From NCBI GenBank assembly GCA_019614645.1, contig JABWDB010000038.1, positions 496,001 through 560,000 of the forward strand: a stretch of DNA of 64,000 bases, given 5' to 3'. The stretch's first letter is position 1. Each line of letters starts with the position of its first letter. A model generated the notes under the pieces. It was not told the DNA's origin. It ran no database searches and saw only the letters and a program-made list of their open reading frames with translations. This document shows positions 1 to 12,772 of the stretch, one piece after another. This stretch comes from Stratiolaelaps scimitus (taxonomy: Eukaryota; Arthropoda; Arachnida; Mesostigmata; Laelapidae). The position numbers were made by a program, and so were the translations under genes.

Positions 1-2690
1 GAGCACTCTTTATGCCCCATCCACACTCGTCTCTTCGAGGGACTTCAACTTAATACTATTACAATATTTTCTTTTCTTCTTTCTCTTTCGATGTGCCTCT
101 CTGTGAAAGGTCTGTCTCCCTGGCTGTCGTCGATTGCCTGTGTACATTTCGTGTGCGAGTGACAGCTGATGATTCTGTCATCGAGTGGGTGTATGTCTGT
201 GTCGGCCCTGTTATATACGGTTTCATGTGCAGTTGTAGTCGTCGCTCCTCGTGTTGACTGCGGCTCACCATCAACCGCGAGTGTGTGTGTGTATACATTG
301 GCCCGATTAGATTTATAATCGTAGTCGACGGTCTCGGCTTCACCTCTGCCTCATCCAGTAACATCCACACTTAACCATTCTGGACCCTCTACTTTCGACA
401 TCGGATAACAACAAACGGATCTTCTCGGTAGACGAGGCATACCCAGCGCAACATCGCACCACCACAACTACTACCGCCATTGCCACCTCCGTGCTAGCCC
501 CATCATAGATGGCACGAAGGGTAATGCTCCTTAGATAGTGTCCACTTGTTGTAATGTGCATCGCGTTTTCGGTACTGCCGCTCGTGGCTGTTCTGCCAGC
601 ATCCAACGGCACCACCAATAATAACAACAACATCATCATGAGCAAAGATTCGCCTCATCCAGGCAGGCATTCACATCAAGACTCTCTATCTCTCTCTCTT
701 TTCGCTCTCTCGCTCGCGGTCATTCTAGTGTACACTGCTGCTGCTGCTGCTGCTGCTGTCATTATTCATATGGCCATAGATATTGGCACTCGTGCTAATC
801 TTGCAGGTCGAGTCGTTCGAAGGTCGGCCCTTGTTGTTTCGGTCGGATTGATCCGTCAATGTTCCCGCTATTGCTGTTCCTGTTAGGTAGTTAGGTACGT
901 CGGTTGGTTGTGTGCTTGCGTGGCTGGTGCTGTTAATGTTTATTGTGAGAGTTGATGTGGTTTGGCCTAGGCCAGACCGGGTCGGTAGTGGAGAGAGAGA
1001 AAGAAAGCGTCTGCGTGGTTTTATTATAAATGGCTGCTGCTGATGTAGTATCAGGTGGTCTGTCTCTTATTTTTATGATGTCGTTGAGTTCCGATTGAAT
1101 CACTTACCACGCTGTAAATGGTCATCATGACCACTTCGTTGTTTGTTAAACAATGGAACCATTAGACTTATGTTCAACATATCACGGGTCAGTCACCCTT
1201 CCGCGTTGAAACGAGACGATGAAACTCATTGGAAATCGCCGACGGCGAAGAGCCCATAGCAGATTATACAGGACGTGTCTTGTCATACTCAAAAGGCAGC
1301 ACACTCGTTTATACGAACCAGTATCACGGAGGGTAATCTTCGATGTTCAATATGGGATAACTATAATGAAACAAGTGTCGGTGTTGTTATTTTAAAGCGA
1401 ACGTTGTACGGTCACTTCTGGGCTTATCGTTGCTCATTTGTTGAGTCCGTCCGAGAATATTGGCCTCAAAGGCAAATGAAACGAACAGCAAGTGTGCAAA
1501 AAGAGTTTGTCAAAACGTTGTTACGCGCCATATCCGTAATAAACTTAGGATTTGTTCGTCAACATCGGCCCACAGGGAGCGCCGCCTAGAGCGGGTATAT
1601 TTGTGGCCGATAGATTCAAAATGAAGAATCCAAAGAGTGATGACCTTATCCTAAAACGATTACTATATGAATTCTCATAAGCTCTATGTAAGTGAATATT
1701 ATTATTAACATACATTCGTTTTTACTACTCTATTTTTATTTGCCACTTATATGCGCTATCATTGGAATAACCATTGCTCTGCAAATCTGATAACGACAGA
1801 GTTGGATAAACATACATTTCAAACTTTCTGCACGAATTCTTTGCAGTGACCAAGAGATGCATTTACATAGCGGTGATTACGATATCCAACTGATCGAGTG
1901 ATCCGGATATCGTCGCTCGTTTCTATGTGATGTGACAGTTTTGAATGATGAGTTTTTACCCCGCTACTCGAATATGTGTGGGGTAGCTTGACATTTTACT
2001 TTCCAAACGACTTAGTTCAATATTCATGTTTTGCTGCCAAAAAGCGCGTTGCGTTTTTGTCAGTTGAAGTACACACCGGACCTTCAGGACAGATTCAATC
2101 GTTCATAACTTTCCAGGCGCTGCGATGGCAGAACTGCAAAGATAGACGCAAAAATCTAGTAGCGTCTTGATTATTGCTACACATACCTATTTGTGTTGCA
2201 GCATATTTTCTAAGTGTTATAAACATCATTCGCGGGACCTACATGTCTCTCTCTCTCTGCCATGTATATGTATGTGTCGCATCAGGATGTATGACGAGAT
2301 GATACTTTTACTTGTCGCAAATGCCACCAACTTCTACGAAACATCTGAGAAGATCAACTTACAACGTCGTGTTTGCGCAGCAGAAAAATTCTGAGCAAAC
2401 TGCACCGTAGCTCCGTGCATTCGGGCATATTTGGGATACATATCATTAAGGATGAGACCACTCTCCTATCAACGCACATACGCACCGAGTTCACACATAA
2501 CCACAAAGGGAATATAGTCGTTGGCGAAGAATTGAACAGCGGACAACTTAAGTAAGTTTATCTGGGTTCTAGGTGTATTTCCTAACAAATACGCCCACTC
2601 AAGCAAATAACTACAGCAACTCAATCATTCATATGTTTAGTAATTGACGTAACCGGAACGATCTTGAGATGAAAATTGAGGCTCTCTTTA
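1..2690. other. Simple-sequence-rich DNA, no gene seen
   Basis: Both strands were read and no recognisable protein or RNA gene was found. The first 1 kb is rich in short GT, CT and CTG runs. Open frames here are short, overlap each other on both strands and show no family resemblance. From about 1.0 to 2.7 kb the sequence is mixed and AT-leaning, with no clear exon or repeat. Confidence 0.5.
735..758. repeat. (CTG)8 microsatellite
   Basis: Eight uninterrupted CTG units. One overlapping plus-strand frame reads them as an alanine run, but that frame has no other protein-like feature, so this is most simply a non-coding triplet repeat. Confidence 0.95.
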
Positions 2691-2693
2691 TTT

Positions 2694-2718
2694 TTATTAT
2701 TATTATTATTATTATTAT
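2694..2718. repeat. (TTA)n microsatellite
   Basis: About eight TTA units directly after a T-rich stretch. No coding context is visible. Confidence 0.95.
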
Positions 2719-5339
2719 CTTCAATTGCTATTGAGAAATGTTTATGTCATGTTTCATTGCATCGCAGTTGTAGATTCCATTTCGAGGGGGCCTTCATTCT
2801 AAAATGGAGCCGTTTTTCGAGTCGCAATACTTTGAGAGTACTCGAGATAAATTTTCGAGACGGTAGAAATGTATAAGAAACCACGATGTCATTTAATGTC
2901 GCCTATAGAACATATTCTTCGGCGAAAATCAGACTAACCTGTGGCTATGTATTTAGATATGGGTAACCGTTTCGACCGTTAGCGTAAATAGTGCCTCTAA
3001 GTATGATAATTGCATTTTATTTTTCCATCAGTAGCAAAAAGTAACTTTCAATGTGACTTTCACCTTCACTTTCAAGGCATACTTCTTCGGAATGGCTGAA
3101 ATGGGTGGTCAAAATTCTTCACAACCTTGACGATAAGGAGCTTTTCGAAGGAAATTTACGAACGACTCAAACCTTCCATTCTCCATTCTTTCCAGGACTC
3201 ATGTTTAGCCTAATGAGAAGAGTAAAACGAAATTTCCCAAGAGACAATGGACGCGGATGAAGAAACGTGTGAGAAAGGTACATATCAATATAAAATATAT
3301 GGAGTGGTTGATTGATCGCTCGCTAGATGTAGTCATAGGCAATTAGTCAAAATCGCCCGTGCGAAACGAACCAAAACGCGGGTGGAACTCTCTCTTATTA
3401 TATTTCAGTTGACATTTCCTTAGTAAATCGTTCTGTTACAGCGGACATCTCCCCTGTTTTTGAAGTTGTTGGCTATTGGCTATGGGGAAATTCGAAGTGT
3501 AGTACCGTTCTCTTCAAACATTGAATGCATCCAGTATAGCTTGATCCATTCGTCGGCGGTGACACATCTATGTACCATAGTATGCAAATATATTGCTTCG
3601 ACACGCAATCCGTCGTCAATCACACAGTTATGTAGTCAGCTCCTTGAGTGGCTAATGATTCGTATGTCTTCACCAAATTGAATCGAAATACTCAATCAGT
3701 CATTAATAATCAACATCAAAAGGAACAATCACTACACATCGACTTTTCGACACACGGAGTTGCTTGTGAGTCGCACGTGGGCGTTTGTTCGTTTGTTTGG
3801 TGACTATGGACCCCACCCTGGGACAATCAGCAACAGCGGGGCAATCCAGCAGCGAAATGAAATCATTCCGGGTAGGAAGACGGAAGCGTTCGAGGAAAAC
3901 ATTAATATCTCTGCTATTATTATTATGTATTGGAGTTTGTGCGCTCTCGTACTTTGGATGACATTGATGTTGCGGCGGTGGAAGTTTCCGCAAAGCCAAA
4001 TGGTGGTGGACCATGAAATATTGGACGAGCGAAGTCGAATGTGGCGACTTCTGCAGAACGACAGACGGCACCGATGCAGAAAAAGGAAATTACAGAAGGA
4101 GAGAAAGAGAGAGAGAGAGAGGGGGCCACATGAAAAGAGTGAGAGAGCCAAGCAGCTGATGTTCAGCAAAGGCTGAGACGAATCAGGCGGACATGATTAA
4201 TGAGTGCTGCAGCAGCAGCAGCAGCAACAACTTGAATCCTGAGCCCTTAAAATCGTAACATGCGTGAGTTGGGTAAAATAGGTTGCTTTCAATAATAAAA
4301 GTAATAATGACAATTTGTTACCATCAGGCATTTACACCAAATATTTATACCTTTCGATATAGATTCATTGTATCGACTCAGTAAACAGCTGCTCGGCGAA
4401 CGTCGGCTTGACCTCCATTCCTAGGCCATTTCCACCATTGAAATCTATTTCAATCTGCCACAAGATAGGTTATTCCGTTTTTGAAACGTTACACGAGCGA
4501 ACAACGCCAAAGAGCATTGCTTACAACTGTTGTGAAGAAATATATAGGAATATTTGGTCGTCGAGGTTTATATTTGAATGGCTAGCACATTGAAAGCGCC
4601 TGGACGCACGTGGTTTTCAGCTAGCATTATATTTCGCTCAGACCATTGCCTATTCATATCCGACCGCAATGTGGTCGCTGTGACGTTTTCACTAGGAGGA
4701 CGAAGGGAGAGGCCTTGTAGACACGGGTGCGCTAACGACTGTAAATGTCGATTCGGATCTTGATATGACTCTAAGCAAACTGTAAGGTTGATTTTAAAAA
4801 AATGACTGATTTATGTCGTAAGTTTCATGGATACAAACATAATTTCATAACTTTGCTTCACTCTACAAAACTGTTTGGGTGCATTAATTTCACTATACAC
4901 AGATTCGTCCATAGTGAATACTTGAGTTATCATTGATGTAGGAATATGGAGCCCCAATGTTTCGAATAGTGACCAGTTAAGCCACTACAAATTTGTCAAA
5001 ACTATTGTATATTTTGGTCAATTTCAATTTTATCAGCTCGGACTGGTGACTAGACTTAAAACAGTTTGTAACTCGACTTAAAGAAGTTTGGTACAATACC
5101 GTTTAATTCTTTAAGCTCAACGACATTCAAGTTCTCGAATACCAAAAAAAACAGAGCCAAACGTAAACGGCTCCCAAGGTGATAAACGTAAACTGTTCGA
5201 TTGCACAGCGGAGTGAGCAACGAGGGATCTGGCAGTTGCCGCGGTCAGTCTCTTTGCTCCTAATACATACAGTCATCGTTACAGAAGCGGAAACTGCATA
5301 ACCACTAGAACACAAAACTCCAACCCTCTAGTATTGATT
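2719..5339. other. Unassigned non-coding-looking DNA
   Basis: No recognisable gene. A GA run near 4100-4121 and a short CAG run near 4208-4226 are the only clear low-complexity tracts. The overlapping frames at 3700-4180 on both strands are read through the purine-rich GA run and look like artefacts of composition. Confidence 0.45.
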
Positions 5340-7450
5340 CGTGATGTTTTTCTTTAGCTTCTTGATAAAGCGTTTTGTTGTGTCAAGTGACCGAATCTCG
5401 TGAACACGGGAGCTCGAGACATCCACTGGGTAGACTCCTTGACTCTGAGCTGTACCTCAAATATAGTAGGTCGCAGGGATTTAAATGTCAAAACGACGGA
5501 AATTAGGAAGGCAATGCCCCTGGGAATACTTCCTCTAAACACCTTGAAAGCAAAAAGCGCTGTGCAGCAAAAAGCAGAGTGCTTCTTACTCAGTGCACAC
5601 CGCACCGAGGCGCAGACCCTGTGTGTGTATCTCCAGATCTTTGAATCTAATTATTGATGAAATGATAGAGAAATATTTAGGCAGAAGAACTGCCAAGTGA
5701 TCATTCCATTTGAACATCTCGTGTAAGGTTAGCCCAAGGTATATTTGACTGATGGCGATAACTAAAGTTGAATCGAGCTGAACTCTGTAGATCTTTGAGG
5801 TGAGTGGAATAAAATAACATAAGTTCTATCTGCATTAACAGCAAGACCCAACTTTGCAAAAGTCTTTACGCTTCTTCCACCTTAGCGAGCTCCCCTTAAA
5901 TGTCCCGTTGAGCCTCAGAGACACGAATGCGGAGGTACTGACGTACGGTCCACATATACAACCGCTTTGCAGGAGTTGTTAGAAGAGCTCTTCAGGAGAA
6001 CGACGTTGATGAGAATAATAAACATGAATGGCCCCAGAAGGGATCCGTGGGGCCCATGTCCATCTTAAAAAGATGACTCGAAACTTCGCCGTTTCCTTTC
6101 TACTCTAGAGGTATGAATAAAACCAAGAAAAAACAAGGGAACCACATCCAAGATGTTCCAGAATCGTAAGCAAGAACGAGTGCAGAAGACAATTGAAGGC
6201 AGCCTACACGTCTAAGAAAATCCCAAGACTCAACTAATTTCTTTCCATGGAGTCTGTGATTTCCTGACAGAAGTGTACAAGGGTAGGTTCAGTAAGACGC
6301 GACCTGTAAAAGCCGAAGTAACATGGAGAGAAAAAAAGTTCGGGAGGAGAGATATGCGTCTAGTCTAGACAAAACCATATTTCCAATGTCTTTGGAGAGG
6401 TAATCAACTAGAGAAATTGATCGGTAATTAGAGGGAGCTTTCAATCACCCTTGCGCTTGTGAAGGTGGGATTATCCTAGCCTCCTTAATGTCCCGGTTTT
6501 CAATGACAGGTTTATTATTAGCAAGACAGAGGACGAGCGACCGAGGAAACAGACAACGCAATTAGTTTCCTGGGAACCCCCGCTGCTGTCACACTCCAGC
6601 TAGCCTTTGTAGATTCCAACGCATTACGGAACTCAGTTATGGGGTAAGCGGAACTAGAACCCTGACAGCTACATATTGCGGTTAGTTCTGGCCTGATGTC
6701 ATCTTGCATTTTGAGGGCAGAGGTGGTTCTGGATCCTATGATTGACAAGTGCCAATTCAACTCATTCACTCTCTCCTGTGGAGTGTTCAGAGAGCCAACC
6801 TCTTCAAAGCAGCCGGTAATTGAACCCGACCATTGCCTCTACCACAATAACTGTTGATAAATTTACACACGTGAGTAGAGTTCCCACGAAGATGGCGGAA
6901 CCGGTCTACATATTTAGGTGCCATTTAAAGCTTGTTCACCGCACGCCGCAGTCTTCTGGGTTTAAAACTGAAACTATTCTAATGTTGGGAGGGATTCATC
7001 GCGACCGTAGGAAAGAACCTGTCCTATACTATTGAGAGCAATCTGTTAAAGCCTGGAAAGCCGCATCAGTGCCCTCAACATAGCCGCCTTGCATACATAG
7101 TTCAACATAGCTGGCTGATACGTCTACCGCAAGTCCTCAATGCCAACTCTGTCGTTCGGCTTTGCAAACTTAGGAATCTTAGGAGCAGCATCCTTATGAC
7201 TAGCGGGATCACGATCGGAGATAGCGAAAATGACAACGAAGTGATCTGAGAACGAAAGAGTACACCGGTGACCGAAGAAACTTCACTGAATTTCCTACAA
7301 TCTGCTACTGCAATATGGCCGATGCAGGTATCTAACGCTAGCCGTGTGTCCCATCCATAACCCTCTATTCGTGAGTGGTTATTTTTGAGAAAAACATTAA
7401 TAGTAGCATTTGCATTACCGAGGTACTGGTACTACATACCGCACCATTTC
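5340..7450 (-). pseudogene. Decayed non-LTR retrotransposon (LINE) with endonuclease and reverse transcriptase remnants
   Basis: Read on the minus strand, the order is that of a LINE second open frame: endonuclease first (high coordinates), reverse transcriptase next, thumb region last. At about 7230-7250 the frame reads LSFSDHFVVI, the C-terminal SDH motif of the apurinic-like endonuclease. At about 6555-6580 GVPRKLI resembles the entry to the RT domain. At about 6380-6440 APSNYRSISL is followed by LSKDIGNMVLSRLDAYL, matching the NYRPISL motif and the segment after it. At about 6012-6053 PHGSLLGPFMFIILIN matches the GxPQGSxLGPxLF box. Near 5840-5880 GLAVNADRTYVILFHS fits the stretch after the catalytic box. 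Stops and frameshifts interrupt every domain, and I do not see an intact YADD box, so the copy is dead. Clade (Jockey, CR1 or similar) cannot be fixed by eye. The ends are uncertain by a few hundred bases. Confidence 0.8.
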
Positions 7451-9250
7451 GAAACATATTATATTATACCTTGTACCTAATTTAATAATAGTAAGTGGAA
7501 ATTTTTCTACCATAGCAGAAGCGAATTAAAAAAACGACTATCATCAACGAAATCTGTTAGAACAAATGTATTTACTTAGGCAGTACGCGAAGAAAGTGAT
7601 TGCGACCAGCACATTCACTGCAACCACGCATAGACACCATGTCTTCCGTTTAATCATGTAGGCCCCATTAATATGAATGACAAATCGTTGCGAGTGGAAC
7701 GCTTTCTGCTAGCAAATCTCTTACCGTCTACGTGGACGAAGTCGCAACATATTCAGAGGTTAGGTGGGCGTCCATTTGTGTGTCTATGTGTGTGTGTGTG
7801 TGTAAGTCGTCCATATGCTGTTTCACTTGACGCGGTTCGCGTGCAAGATTTATTAACGCGTGAGGAAAAGAATTCATTATTATTGTACTATGATTATGTC
7901 GGCAGAGGAGTTCGGCAGCGTGGGCGAGACGCGAGAGCAAACGAGTCGCTTAAAAATTGTTCCTGCTCCGCCACCAAATTTCCAATGGGATTAGTCGTGT
8001 TTCGAACTAAGTGTACCTTTCGCCCACACTCTGCTCGAACCATTTCTATACTGGTGAGTCGATTTGATTAGTCTTCCACTGTGCTATGCGATTATATTGT
8101 ATTCGGAGTGAAACAAGCACTGTTTACCGATTTGTGCTTCTCTTGTGAATCTATTGAATACTCCGACTGACTCCCGCCCAAAACTAAAAATACAGATATC
8201 GCATAACTGTTAGGGTGTACTTTACTTTACTCAGTGACAGCCGACTCTTCTGCTTCAAGTCGTGTATGGCTCACTGCAAGGTGCACAAAGTCACCTAAGA
8301 TAGTCCAACAGGACTGTCCCTCGTATCCATAACTAGCACTATAAGCATTACTCTAGTAGACACTATTCAGCGTCAGAGTTTCTTTTACTTACTATCCTCT
8401 CTGACAGAGAAATACCGTTGGCTTTGATAAAACTTTGCAATGTTTTGAAGGCCATATTTCATAAAGGTCCGTATTTAATTCCAGTTCATGTACATTAAAG
8501 GATTGTGTACACGTAAGTACAATACCTCGAGGGTCGAAATACAAACATAAATAAGAAAGGTACAACAAACACAATCTTGACCCACCACGTTTTTACATTT
8601 TAAAACTTTGAGGGTAAAAAGGTGTACGCGGCATTTAAATACATATACTCGGAAAATGGTCGGAGCCCAGTGTGTTTTCATTGGCTCAAGGTCACTTGCC
8701 ATGGAAGCACTTCGTATGAAGGTGGCTGCCCCGGTGAAAGGTACATGTAACAATAATAACAATATAAAGTGGTGTCTCTTAACCTCGCCTCTCTTCCTTT
8801 GCACTGAACATAGGCCGCGCTACCAGATTCACATATTCTTATTGAATCAACCATTTTTCCATCTATGATGAAACCCTCAGTATATATTTGAAGCAAATTT
8901 GATCGATTGTGCTTTTTTTTCCAAATAAACCGTTGTATCACCAGGGACCAGTAACGAGACATGAGGCAAACTCGCGCCAAGTTGAAGCTCCCAAGTGCAT
9001 GCCTAGAATGGTAACGCCTTCAATCCTAAAACACAAACAGTTCTCTTGTACCGGCCAATGCAGGCATTCATATATCACATGTATCAGGAATCATTAGTAG
9101 TGTTTCACCAGTAATTACTTTAGCGTACGCTAACTTTCAGTTAGTCTAGTTACCTAGGTTTTTTTTTAGTAGATACAGAGACATTCATAGATGGACATTC
9201 ATACTAGAATTATCTATAATGAATTTGTTAAGCTTTGCATGAAATACCTA
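7451..9250. other. Unassigned DNA with GT run and a donor-ended open frame
   Basis: A GT run lies at about 7785-7803. A plus-strand frame of 132 codons (7673-8071) ends beside a consensus splice donor (ACTG|GTGAGT, GT at 8054), but its start is a non-ATG codon and its first part reads through the GT run. It could hide a short exon but nothing identifies it. The rest shows nothing I can name. Confidence 0.35.
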
Positions 9251-9252
9251 TT

Positions 9253-9283
9253 TATATAAAACGGATATTTCAGATGATCAGTT
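9253..9283 (+). promoter_or_regulatory. Candidate core promoter: TATA box plus arthropod-type initiator
   Basis: A TATATAAAA box at 9253-9261 is followed by TCAGTT at 9278-9283, an exact match to the arthropod initiator consensus TCAKTY. The A at 9280 would be the start site, 25-27 bases after the box, slightly close but within the accepted range. No clear downstream promoter element is seen at the expected offset. Short motifs like these also arise by chance in 64 kb. Confidence 0.35.
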
Positions 9284-9294
9284 GAAAGTAGGGA

Positions 9295-9477
9295 ATGACG
9301 TATATAACTTGGAGAGCGAGTTCGAGCCATGCCTTAATTATAGCAGTGCTCAACAGAAATCTTAAATACCCTCTTATTTCTCAGGAAAAGAGCTCACTAT
9401 CCAAAGCGATGATGCGTTCAAAGAGGCCTCTGAATAAGTCATCCATCAGTTCCTTCCTCGTAGTTGAAATTCAGTAG
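9295..9477 (+). CDS. Small open frame (60 codons) directly below the candidate promoter
   Basis: The frame starts at the first ATG after the proposed start site, with G at -3, and runs to TAG. The product would be a basic, serine-rich 60-residue peptide with a short hydrophobic stretch (residues about 13-18). No family is recognised, and its length is well within chance. The only support is its position: a leader of about 15 nt after a TATA/initiator pair. No AATAAA signal was seen in the next 300 bases. Confidence 0.2.
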   Translation: MTYITWRASSSHALIIAVLNRNLKYPLISQEKSSLSKAMMRSKRPLNKSSISSFLVVEIQ

Positions 9478-11037
9478 AGTTCTTTCCTTCCTTTTCTTAG
9501 TTTTTTATACAAATCGTAGCAACCCTCGTGTTATATCATTGTGAGGTGGTTTCCCTGCTGATGAATCCCCTGGCTGCGAGATCATCACCGACCTCATCCG
9601 TGTCACTGGCCAAACTTCACGAAGGCTCAAATCTGACTCGAAATGGACTACAAAAGTAGAGCGAACCGTTCTCGGTTCACCTTCGCTAGATCCCGGGCGC
9701 ATTGTTGAGTGGCGACATCTAACCATCAACCCAAGAGGAGCGAGGAAAAAAGAAGGCCAAAGAGAGAATTTGTGCGACCCATAAATCCATAAAGAAACGA
9801 CCGTGTATGAGATTTGGAAGGATGGAATGGCATCCCAACTATATTCTCAGTATGTACCCACATGGCAACATATAGCTACCGACAAAGGTGACTTTATCAA
9901 AATGACGTCTTTTGTGATGGTGGACAGCTCTATTTACACTAATCCTCATCGTTGATTTTTGAATTTGGGCAACGCCTTCTGTACTATTGTAGTCTCCTTT
10001 GTACACATTATATAGTTGGACCTAGTTGTACGTGGTTGGGACATTTCTGTGGACATTTTCACATTACTCTGAACATGGCACCCGATCACGGAAGAGCAGG
10101 CACATTCATTGCCAGCTGCACTTCGCGATTCGGTCAATTAATTAGCCGACGACTTGCAGAATCATCGCCTGTATTGAGTTTGAAAGTTTTGTCGGATCTG
10201 GAATAAGGAGCCTTTCATTTCTCCCTGGTAAAGGAAGAACCGTGTCTTCAACAGAGTATCTAAAACGCGAAAATGAAGGTAACCGAACTTCTTCATACAC
10301 TTGGCATTACCTCGGAATATACGAACATATTTTTCGTCCGAATGGACGAAAACATCGTTTTCAACAAGCGATCCAATAACGGCCAAATGGTTTTGCTAGA
10401 CGTAAATAGGTCATTTGGACATCGTCAATAGTTCAAGAAGGGCACGGTAGGGGGAGTCGCGGTGTCGTTGTTCTACGTCTCACCATACCAACACCACCCC
10501 TTTAAAATAAAAGTAAATAGGTCATGCAGAGACGGCAAGAGATATATATTAATTTCAATTGTTTCTTTCTTTATTTCATCTATAGTGTGGTCAGTGGATT
10601 GCTTTATTTGTCCAACCTTCACAATGTCATTACTATGTAGTACGACGTACGTTTGTTCACATGCGATAGTTCTCTTTAATAGAGGATCGATCACACTGGC
10701 GACACTTTACGGTCTCATGGGACCACTACACTAGAATACTAGAATCCTTCTTAGGGTCACTCTGAGCAAGAGATATCCAGAGTCGTAAAGAAAAAAGCAG
10801 TCGAGGCCTAATTGCGTCAGCAAAATGTAGACGAAACATCTAGTTCTGTTCAAACCTCGAGGAGCAAAACAGAAGGTTGTGGCAAACATTGCCGTCTTCA
10901 ATGCGTTTCGTATTCTGAGTGTTAAGTCGTCTGGATGTCAAATGTTTCATTTCACTGCATCACAGCATATTGATGCTCTAGATTGTCTAGGTCTGGGGAG
11001 TAATTCCTATTGGAGCAGAGCCACACACTAAGCATCA

Positions 11038-11065
<28 letters not shown>
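11038..11065. repeat. (AT)14 microsatellite
   Basis: An uninterrupted alternating AT tract of about 28 bases. Confidence 0.95.
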
Positions 11066-11068
<3 letters not shown>

Positions 11069-12507
11069 GACTTAGATGCGAGATCCAAGTCGCTTCCTCC
11101 CAAACAAAAACACAACAACCTTGCACCTCCGCCGTATATAGAAGGGATGTGCATATTAGCGCAAAAGCAACAGATTCCATCGAGACTACCCTGGTAACGA
11201 TGCAGCGAGGTTTCGGCAAACAGCTGCAATGCTTCGCCATAGATAGACAAGCAAGGGTCTAGCTGGCAGGCTTTGCTTCCCAAAAAGCTTTCAAGCTTTC
11301 TCTCCATATCTATCTACCTCTATCTTTGTCCCTCTTCCAGCCGCAATCGACTAACGAGGCTGTCTAGTATACACAAGCCCTAACGTTTCTCTTACGTGCC
11401 CGACATTGCCATAGACATGGATGCGTTTATAGCGGACCTAAGCATTTGACCATAATTGAAAGCTTAGGCTAGAAGGCATCAGTGACGTCACACCGTGGCC
11501 ACACATCATGGTCAGATTCTATAATACTTGTGGCGATATTAGCCGCCCCTGCGAATTCATGTGTCCCCCTTCATAGATGGATATGGATACAGTGGAGTTG
11601 TCGATTTCCTCGTCTCGCCATCCGTTCTCCTTCAACAAGAAACTGCGTCGACGTGTTTTTGCATACGATCATGTGGGTGTGCACGGAGATCATAGCAGCA
11701 CTTTTTCCCTGCAGATGCAGTAACAAGTGCACTGCCGCCGGCCACCATAACATCTCATAGTGAGGGTACGAGATTTTTGCCTTTTCAACTACTATGGCTG
11801 TTCCTGCTGCTGTAGCCCCATATTCAAGCTGTCGCTCAGTTGTGTTCCCGCTGTGGCAGCTCTCTAAAGCAACAGCAGTACCGGTGGTAGTATTACATGA
11901 TGGTGACACTAAAATGGCTGCGACAACCTAACGATTCATTTTAGGACTGCATAGCTACAATGAAGTGCAGAAAACAGCACCCGATGATAAAGGATCGTTT
12001 TCCCGTGCGGCTAATAAGTATCTTCAATGCATTCACTGGTATGATGGTAATTGACAAGATTTGCCTGCCCTATATCGGTTCTCATATTAAACAGAATATT
12101 CAAACGCCGTTTGGTACTGGGCGCTGAAGCTCCGAAGCATAACTGTCCATGATTGTAGGCAGAGTTCAATAGTAGCTTTTCCTGGCACTCATTTGAGTGG
12201 TTCGATTTTAGCACACATATGCAAGCTAATTGATGTTCATGTTCCACTTTCTGCTGCTGCTGTTGCTGCCGCTGGTATAGCTCTCCATTACATGTACTGG
12301 ACCATCATTACCAAACGGCCTTAACCCAGAAAGTCGTCCGACTTCCAGCAGACACTTATATCAACGGGCAGAGTTTCCCCACGCTGCAATTCAATTAAGG
12401 CGCACACTTGATCTCCGATTTGTGGCTGCCGCCCTTGCCCAGACCCCTGGAGCAGTATGGTTAGCTATTTCGCGCTGGAGGCCATGATGCGCTCAAGCGA
12501 ACATGCA

Positions 12508-12526
12508 TCTCTCTCTCTCTCTCTCT
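12508..12526. repeat. (CT)n microsatellite
   Basis: An uninterrupted CT run of about 19 bases; other CT/GA runs occur near 690, 4100, 29868, 48472 and 52499. Confidence 0.9.
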
Positions 12527-12751
12527 GTTATTTGGCTGGGTGGACTATCGATACTACGGAGCTACTGCAGTGGCCTCGGGAAACCCGAGAGCACACCAAC
12601 CTACAGGAGAATTGTCCGAGACCAAATGGTTCGTCCAGACGATGAGTACCGCTATAGCTCTCTCTCTGTGTACAGCCACTTTAATGATGGCCCTATGAAA
12701 TATGTATAATGAACGCAACGCATACAGATGGGTGGCTAGCTGCTATCACTC

Positions 12752-12772
12752 GAGGAGGAGGAGGAGGAGGAG
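12752..12772. repeat. (GAG)7 microsatellite
   Basis: Seven GAG units in a purine-only tract. Confidence 0.95.

Noticed and set aside
3703..4176. Overlapping 120-138 codon frames on both strands
   Set aside because: They are read through a GA-rich tract and mirror each other; typical of biased composition.
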